Positions 57,721-64,000 of a stretch of 64,000 nt of DNA are shown in pieces. The stretch comes from Actinernus sp. WN-2022 (Eukaryota > Cnidaria > Anthozoa > Actiniaria > Actinernidae). The notes under the pieces were generated by a model that did not search any database, was not told where the DNA came from, and saw only the letters and a program-made list of their open reading frames with translations. The translations under genes were made by a program, and so were the position numbers. The stretch covers positions 97,753,321 through 97,817,320 of the forward strand of contig JAOWCC010001634.1 in assembly GCA_030867875.1 (NCBI GenBank), in the 5' to 3' direction. Position 1 is the stretch's first letter. Each line of letters begins with the position of its first letter.

Positions 57721-57799
57721 ATGGCGGAGCCTCACGAGACAGTTCTGTCAGATGTACATGTTGATACGCCCTTCCAAAAGACAGGCCCTGATAATATCG
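57721..57799 (+). CDS. Possible first coding exon of an unidentified gene
   Basis: An ATG in good context (CAACATGGCGG) opens a 26-codon frame (MAEPHETVLSDVHVDTPF then QKTGPDNI) that ends at a consensus splice donor, ATCG|GTAAGA, in phase 1. The acidic start, ATGGCGG context and clean donor look like a genuine first exon. No downstream exon is recognisable before the Gypsy element, so the rest would lie beyond the window or in exons too short to see. I do not recognise the product. Confidence 0.4.
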
Positions 57800-58097
57800 G
57801 TAAGACATTGATGGTATCATTTTATTGTAATAGATAACCTTGAGAGTCTTCGACTTCGCTTGCCGATTTATTAAGTTACATTTATTACAACGCCACTTTT
57901 GAAGGCATCCCCTGATGGCTCCATTACTAAGTCCATGGAGTGTTCTTCTTCGCCTCCATTGCCTATAAATTATACATCGGAGCGATTTCAGAATACCCTC
58001 ACGGCAAGCTGACCCCCTTGGGCCAAGTGGTACGCGTCAGAACTTAACGTACAGAACTTATAACCTAACAATAACACACTGGACTTGGGGAAAGGGG

Positions 58098-58115
58098 GGG
58101 GGGGGGGGGGGGGTG
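58098..58115. repeat. Poly-G tract
   Basis: Run of about 18 G followed by TGGGGGTGG. Confidence 0.9.
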
Positions 58116-58739
58116 GGGGTGGTAGGGTCTCTGCAATCTAGCCAATGCACCTAGTAGTAGTAGCAGTAGTTTATTTAAACACACTTCACAGAATCACCAA
58201 TAAGCTCTGCATAGGAAACTACATACACAGCTATATACATGTAGTAAAAACACACCATATTAGAGCCGCGAGCAGGCTACTCTACAAGCAACCTCGTTCC
58301 CAGGGCCCTTTCCCTTCGCTTGGGGGTGGGTCACCTTTTAAACATGCATGACAGGCTCCACAGTTTCTCATTACTAGTTGATAACCTAATATATATACTA
58401 AATGAACAGCACAAACTGAGATTATATATAATGAAATCGTAGAAAAATATGTTGAGCAAGCACTGGTGGATAGTTGGTTGCGACTCGGGGGCCTCAGGCT
58501 CCCTCGCTGGGTTACCGTAGGTCATTGACTATATATTAAGTTATATATATATAGGTGAGAAGCTTCACAGGTAAACAACAAGGTTTCAGGGCTATAATCA
58601 CAGCTATAAACAACAAGTTCTCACCCACCTAGGGCTGCCAGGTAGGCTGAAATGCGATTGATATGAATGTATTCTCACTTTATGTTTGGTTCCACTAAGT
58701 ATCAAATGAAGAAGTTACAGGGCCATCCCTTCATGTACA

Positions 58740-58862
58740 ATGTAGGACGACACAAATTGCTACCAAATTGTATTGAATTGTGTTGCGTTCTATTGTTGTA
58801 TTGAATTGTATTGTGTTGTATTCTATTGTATTTTTGGTAAAAATTTGTGTCGTCCTACATAA
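58740..58862. repeat. Hairpin MITE with TTGTATTGAA core
   Basis: ATGTAGGACGACACAAATT and AATTTGTGTCGTCCTACAT form perfect 19-bp ends. The loop is made of imperfect TTGTATTG(A/T) repeats. Confidence 0.85.
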
Positions 58863-59470
58863 AAGGATTGCCAGTTACAGTATGTCCAGAATACGGCTGC
58901 TCAACTTGTATCTCAGACTGGTAGATTTCAACATATCACTCCTGTGTTAACTAATAGACCTTCATTGGTTAATCCATTGTACTATCATATAATTTTCAAG
59001 ATTTTGTGATCTATTGCATTACCATAGGTCTTCTAGATAGTTGCAATCTGCATCTAATGAACTTTTAATTCAGCCAAGCTAGATTAATTACACTCACTAA
59101 AACGTATGGAGACAGGGTGTTTTCGGCCTGCACCCCAAGGCTTTGGAATGGTTTGCCTTTTAACATTCGCAAGTCCTAGCTCTAGCATTGCTGTTTTTAA
59201 AACTCTTAAAACATACTTTTTTTTCTAAATTTGTTAGGAGTAAATATTTATTTGTGAAGATTAATAATTTTATATTTTAGTTCAAGTTAATATCTATTAG
59301 TTTTTTAGATTTTACCTAGTACTAACTCTGTGTTAATAGCTTAGTTTATTTATATTGTTTATATTTATATTGTTTATTTATAGTCTTGTTTATAATATTA
59401 TTGTGAAGTGCGCCATGGACAGTTTTGGATTTGTGCGCTATATAAATACAATTATTATTATTATCTTGGA
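58863..59470 (+). mobile_element. L2-like LINE 3' end
   Basis: The frame 'LQYVQNTAAQLVSQTGRFQH' followed by 'ITPVLTNRPSLVNPLYYHI' is the ORF2 tail with stops after it. The 3' UTR ends in the L2-type word GCGCTATATAAATACAATTA plus (TTA)n at 59435-59465. Confidence 0.8.
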
Positions 59471-59854
59471 GAATTCATCTGGTGATTATACCAGAACAAG
59501 GCAAGACCTTTATAAATTTTAATTTTGGAAGATGTCAATAATTTTTTTACTAAAATATAGTCAGAACCAGCAAACCTGTGAGTGAATTGAAAGAGGTGGA
59601 ATTTTTAAATCGTAGGCCGACACAGAGTGCAAACAAATCTCTGGCAGTGACCACCCTTGAGTGAAGTGGATATAGTCTTACATAGAGAGAGTTTATTAAA
59701 ACAGTGTCCCTCTCCAATTAGCAATACCTTAGTGGTAGTCTTTCTTTTCCTCTCCTCCCTTGGTGCTGCTACAATGTATATATATATATACATGTATTAT
59801 ATTAATATGCAGGCTAAATCTAGTAGATGGTAGCATACATTGTACATACTATAC

Positions 59855-60239
59855 CACAGGTAGCACAAGCTTGGGATCTGTATAATATTTAACAGCATTT
59901 GTATGGGATTTTTTAGTTTTCCATGTACAACGTAAATCTTGAATAAAACTCGACAAAAACGTATACAGTGTCTTCTTGTGTTCCTTAACTATGTCTGTGC
60001 CATGTTACAGCGAATTTAGCAAAATTTTCCCTTAAAAATCATCGTATGGGTTAGGGTTTTAAGGAAATTTTTTGCTGAAATTCACTGTAACATGGCACAG
60101 ACATAGTTAAGGAACACAGAAGACACTGTATAGGTTTTTGTTGAGTTTTATTCAAGATTTACGTTGTACATGGAAAACTAAAAAATCCCATACAAATACT
60201 GTTAAATATTATACAGATCCCAAGCTTGGGCTACCTGTG
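59855..60239. repeat. Foldback element, 385 bp, with 7-bp TSD
   Basis: The arms of about 170 bp start CACAGGTAGC and mirror through CTTAACTATGTCTGTGCCAT, with few mismatches. The direct repeat ACTATAC flanks it (59848-59854 and 60240-60246). Confidence 0.9.
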
Positions 60240-60246
60240 ACTATAC

Positions 60247-60800
60247 ATAAAATATATTAATGACCACTAGCTACCTTAAAATATTTTGTTGTTGTAAATA
60301 GGTGGGTAAATATTGCATGTATCTGTGGCTTCCCCCAAGGGTTGACCCCTGCAGGGGCATTTGTCAGACGTTTTTTGCCTGTCGGTCAGGGGTTAAAGAC
60401 ATGCACATGCAGGAGCTTGTGTACTAATGTGCTGTCAGATCTTACACTGGTACTGGCTTTGTTGTTCGATGCAATTGCACTTCAAGCGCCTAGGCGGCTA
60501 TATAAAAGTGACAAGATTTTGAAATGGATTTACTGAGTTTCCATGGTTGAAAAGATCTTCGATATTGTATACAAAGCTATGACAGGAGTGAAAATATGTT
60601 TGCTAGGATATTATTTCAGCAGCATTTTGAGTTTTTGTGCATCTTAATTTATCCTGTTTCTTGTCCCTTGAGTAATGCTGAAATAACCCAAGAGGAAATG
60701 TACCAATTTCTATAATTTAAAAACAAAGTACTGAATCCTCTGGAGAACTATCACATGGTCTGAAATGGGGCAACAAACAGGCAAGCACAAACCATGTATG
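60247..60800. other. Intergenic, nothing recognised
   Basis: Short chance frames only. Part may belong to the LTR of the adjacent Gypsy element. Confidence 0.4.
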
Positions 60801-61030
60801 ACACTGTCAAAAATATGCTAGAACTTCATAAACTAAATGTATTCACATATTCCTGGGTGGCCCAAGTTAAGGCCACTCAGGGCCTCTTGTTTACTACTAA
60901 AATCCTTATGTTAATACCGAGCAATCACTGCGGAGCCACGGAGCCAGCGGCTCTGCAACACTTTCAAAAGTCAACATGCGTTCCTCCGCGTGGGGGCCTG
61001 GGTCCTAAAACATACTGTGCGTACATTACA

Positions 61031-61044
61031 CCCCTCCCCATTTT
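61031..61044 (-). promoter_or_regulatory. Polypurine tract at the Gypsy 3' LTR border
   Basis: On the minus strand AAAATGGGGAGGGG is followed at once by TGTAATGTACG, the usual PPT-LTR junction. The far end of the LTR is not identified; it probably lies between 60800 and 60600. Confidence 0.7.
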
Positions 61045-61582
61045 GATAATAAACAGTAGTATTACAGTCGATAATAATGTGATAACAATAAAACATAACG
61101 AGTTAACCTATAAGTAGGTTAGCGTTCAAAAGTGTCTCAAATAGTTCAAGTTATCTGTCATGTCCTTGAAAATTAAGTATAGTACTTTTAATAGGTAACT
61201 TGGTCTCACTCTGTCTCTCTGACCTTCTGATTGGAGTGTCCGCCTTGGGATCGCTTGACTTCTGCTCCGTACACGTTTCCATGCTCTGCTGGATTGGTTC
61301 CTTTGATGCGTCCAGCGGTTTCGTCTCTCTTTCCTCCTTGCTCTCTGCATTGCTGTTCTGCAACGATTTTTTGACGTGTGAGGTGTTGCGAGAGTATTCG
61401 ACTCCTTCTTGTGACTGTACGACCAGGCTGTTTCCGTGTTTGCTCACTACCGTATATGGCATTGGGTCGAACTTAGTCGAAAGTTTAGTCTGCCTCTCTT
61501 GTTGCACAAGTACATGGTCACCTGGAAGTACCTCTGAGTAGCGCGTATTCCTCTTGGCGTCATCATATGCCTTGCCCTTACT

Positions 61583-62227
61583 TCATACTTTACTATCCTT
61601 GTCCCGCACTTCATACTCCACGTATACGTCACTCGGTTCTGGAAGTCGTGTGCGTATCTTTCTCCCGAAGAGTAATTCAGCCGGGTTCACAGCAGTCGTT
61701 GGGTGGGGTAAACTTCCGTATGCGACTAGATATGTGTTCAGTTCTTTCTTCCAGTCCTTCTTCTCAGCATGTGCAATTTGGATTCTCTTTAGTAACGAAC
61801 GGTTTTGGCGTTCCACCTCTCCGTTTGCTTGAGGCCTTTTAGCAGTGACTCTGTGGTGTCTGATTCCTTGATGTTCCATGTATGCTGCAAACTCTGTCGC
61901 AATGAACTGTGGCCCGTTGTCTGATGTCAGACTTTCAGGTAAACCGTGTCGCGAGAACATTTCTTCGAGACTCGAGATAACCTTTGAAGCAACCGTGGAC
62001 TTCATGATGTCTATCTTGTAATAACGCCTATAATAGTCGACGACGACCAGAATGGACTCACCCGTCGGGAGGGGTCCTAACAAATCAACAGCTAAATCTC
62101 TCCATGGTCCGGTCGGTAGTGTTGTGGTCCTGATAGGCTCTGGAGGCTCGGGACGACTGACCAGTTGACACTTGTAGCAGGTTTTGCAGTGTTTCTCTGC
62201 ATCTTTTTCCATTCCTGACCACCACAC
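61583..62227 (-). pseudogene. Gypsy integrase
   Basis: Starts in the HHCC finger ('HCKTCYKCQLV'). The DDE core follows: Asp in 'LLGPLPTGESILVVVDYYRR' context, Asp in 'SDNGPQFIATEFA', Glu in 'NGEVERQNRSLLKRIQ'. It continues with 'PHPTTAVNPAELLFGRKIRT', the typical GPY/F-approach. The 3' part (61580-61126) is frameshifted. Confidence 0.85.
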
Positions 62228-62595
62228 TTTGCTGCGCAGCTTCTACTTAGTTTCAACTATGCCCAGGTGGCCCTCATGAGCAACGGATAGTATCCTGGGT
62301 CTTAAATTATTCGGGATGACAATCCGTGTCCCCCTGAGTATCAACTGTACAATGTGCATAATTCACCACTGTATGGAAGGTACTGTTTGTAGACTAGTTG
62401 ATCCCATGATTTTCCGTCAATGCACTTCCAAACTTCCGCAAGTTACTTGTCATCAGCGGATGCTTCCTCGACCTCGCGTGTTGTCATAGCGTTAGGTGTT
62501 GCAGACACAGCCACAAATCGTACATATTCTAATGCTTCTGGTGCGTGTTTGTTCCTGGCGTCGTTGTCACTTACTACAATAGTCTCGACAGAGAA

Positions 62596-63270
62596 TCAGT
62601 AATTAATATTCTTCGGTCCTGGTGCGTACTTAACTTTGAATTTGTACGGCTGCATCCGCAGGACCCATCTCTCGATGCGTGCATATGGCTTGGATCTTGG
62701 TCCGTAGATAACCTCTAGGGGTTTATGATCAGTGAAAAGTTCAAATGGAACTCCATAAACGTAAGGGTGGAACTTCTCGCAGGCCCATATGAGCCCTAGA
62801 GCTTCCATCTCTGTCAGTGAATACCTTCTATCCGTTTCTGTAAGGCTGCGGCTTGCGTAACTGATGATTCTTAGTCCATTTTTGTGTGTCTGCGTCAGGA
62901 CAGCCCCTATAGTCTGACGGGACTTGCGTCAGCAATTACCTGCGTTGGGGCATCTTCGTCGAAAAATCCTAGGGTCTCGGCGCTAGATAGACGCTTCTTC
63001 AACTCCTGGAATGCTTCTTTCTGTTCACTGCCAAACACGAATGGTATTCCTTTCTTTGTTAGATGTTAGGGTTCAGAGACAGTTGCCAAGTCAGGTATAA
63101 ATCGTCCGCAGTAGTTGACTAGCCCAAGAAAACTACGCGTTTCTGATGCTGTCTGCGGTTCCCTCACTTAGGTTACAGCTTTTACTTTCTCTGCTGTGCA
63201 GCTTATTCCATTTCCAGAAAACACCATCCCGAAAAATGTCAGCTTGTCCATGTTGAACTGACACTTTGCA
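62596..63270 (-). pseudogene. Gypsy RT thumb and RNase H
   Basis: Region 63250-62880 shows 'FLGLVNYCGRFIPDLATVSE', 'FGSEQKEAFQELKKRLSSAE' with stop codons. 62808-62596 encodes the RNase H end ('EALGLIWACEKFHPYVYGVP', 'LFTDHKPLEVIYG', 'ARIERWVLRMQPYKFKVKYA'). Confidence 0.8.
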
Positions 63271-63280
63271 GCTTTGAGGG

Positions 63281-63900
63281 TTAGTAATCACGCTCCTCCA
63301 GTCTCTTGACGACCTTCTCTAATCGTGAGTCATGCTCCTCCTGGTCCTTTCCGTGCACTATGATGTCGTCCGAGATGTTCTCTTGTCCATCTATACCCGC
63401 AAGTGCTGTCTGGATCTCGTGCTGGTATTGTTCCGAGGCTGAGTTAACCCCGAACAACAGTCTCTTGTATCTGAATAGTCCACAGTGTGTCACAAATGTT
63501 GTGATCTCTCTCGATTCAGGTGTCAATTCCAGTTGGTGGTATTCCCACTTTAAATCAAGCTTGGTAAACACTTTACTGCCATTCATACCCTGTGTAATCT
63601 CGTCCACCGTAGGGATAGGATGTCTCTCTCTCAGTATTGCCTCGTTGGCCCCACAGGGTTGACCCATGGAGTTGGTCCATCTATACTGGTTCTACAATGT
63701 CCAAGGCCACAAGCTATTTGACCTTTTCTTCAACCTTGGAACTCATGTTGAATGGGGTTCTCCGGATCGGTTGCGCTACTGGCTTTATGTCTGGGTCGAT
63801 ATGGAGTTGCACTGCTCGGGCTTTCAACTTTCCGATGCCTTTGAAGACTTCCAATTACCTCCAAGGGTACTTGCGACGCGTATGTGTAGAGCTTTCTGTC
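63281..63900 (-). pseudogene. Gypsy reverse transcriptase
   Basis: The pre-RT frame carries 'KARAVQLHIDPDIKPVAQP'. The RT has 'HPIPTVDEITQGMNGSKVF', 'KLDLKWEYHQLEL', 'THCGLFRYKRLLFGVNSA' and the catalytic region 'ISDDIIVHG', where FADD would be usual (F-A replaced by I-S, both Asp kept). Stops before 63667 break the frame. Confidence 0.8.
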
Positions 63901-64000
63901 CGAGCGAACTGACTTACATTTCACTCTGTTCTTTTTTTGCCACTCCCATGTATCTACAATGTTGACACTTGCTCAGAATCTATGACCATGTTCAGCCTAC

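Larger units (their letters stand above)
61031..64000 (-). mobile_element. Gypsy/Ty3 LTR retrotransposon, decayed, minus strand
   Basis: In minus order from the right edge: a Gag zinc-knuckle/protease approach (63990-63900), the pre-RT segment (63880-63720), RT (63667-63281), RNase H (about 63270-62596), integrase (62227-61583) and its C-terminal extension (61507-61126). A purine-rich tract follows (rc of 61031-61044, AAAATGGGGAGGGG). The sequence right after it, TGTAATGTACG, starts like a 3' LTR. In-frame stops in RT, RNase H and the spacer show that it is inactive. The 5' half lies beyond the window. Confidence 0.88.

Noticed and set aside
60342..60536. 64-codon plus frame upstream of the Gypsy element
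   Set aside because: No domain or homology recognised.
1..64000. CRISPR arrays, operons or prokaryotic genes
   Set aside because: None of the repeat arrays has spacer structure, and gene structure with GT-AG introns is eukaryotic throughout.

Overview
This is eukaryotic DNA, almost certainly from an anthozoan cnidarian and most likely a scleractinian coral. Three intron-containing, animal-type genes sit among a dense mix of BEL/Pao and Gypsy elements, L2/CR1-like LINEs, tRNA-derived SINEs and foldback MITEs, and the AT-rich spacers carry many TACATGTA-like words. The species call is inference; no marker gene fixes it.

Layout. 1-4.6 kb: a decayed BEL/Pao retrotransposon on the minus strand with a LINE tail nested in it. 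4.7-18 kb: a repeat graveyard with at least five LINE fragments, a SINE nested in a LINE with a visible target-site duplication, a Harbinger-like element carrying a broken Myb/SANT-like gene, several palindromic MITEs, and a dimeric tandem repeat carrying two identical hammerhead ribozymes (15.9-16.45 kb). 18.8-22.4 kb: a three-exon homeobox gene (paired-like, Lys50) on the plus strand, with a 550-bp TTAA-flanked foldback in its second intron. 24.4-25.6 kb: a 77-bp minisatellite. 30.4-36.0 kb (minus) and 36.6-44.8 kb (plus): two MOSMO (modulator of Smoothened) paralogues head to head across about 530 bp, with the same three-exon structure and intron phases. The minus copy has a hAT-like non-autonomous element in intron 1. 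The plus copy has foldback, SINE, Tigger-like and ~178-bp satellite insertions in its introns. 49.0-52.2 kb: GPANK1 (ankyrin plus G-patch) in two exons. 55-56.3 kb: another LINE. 57.7 kb: a possible orphan first exon. 58.7-60.2 kb: foldbacks and an L2-like LINE 3' end. 61.0-64.0 kb: a decayed Gypsy/Ty3 element on the minus strand, running off the window.

The standout is the hammerhead dimer. Two copies of a 348-nt-spaced, fully conserved type I hammerhead with minimal stem III lie on the plus strand. They interrupt a LINE reverse-transcriptase frame that reads cleanly if the insert and one copy of a GCTTT duplication are removed. That is the expected structure of a metazoan 'retrozyme', which would release a 348-nt RNA monomer. 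The window has no operon-like functional cluster. The host genes appear independent apart from the MOSMO pair, which may share a bidirectional promoter and acts, by family knowledge, in attenuating Hedgehog signalling at Smoothened.
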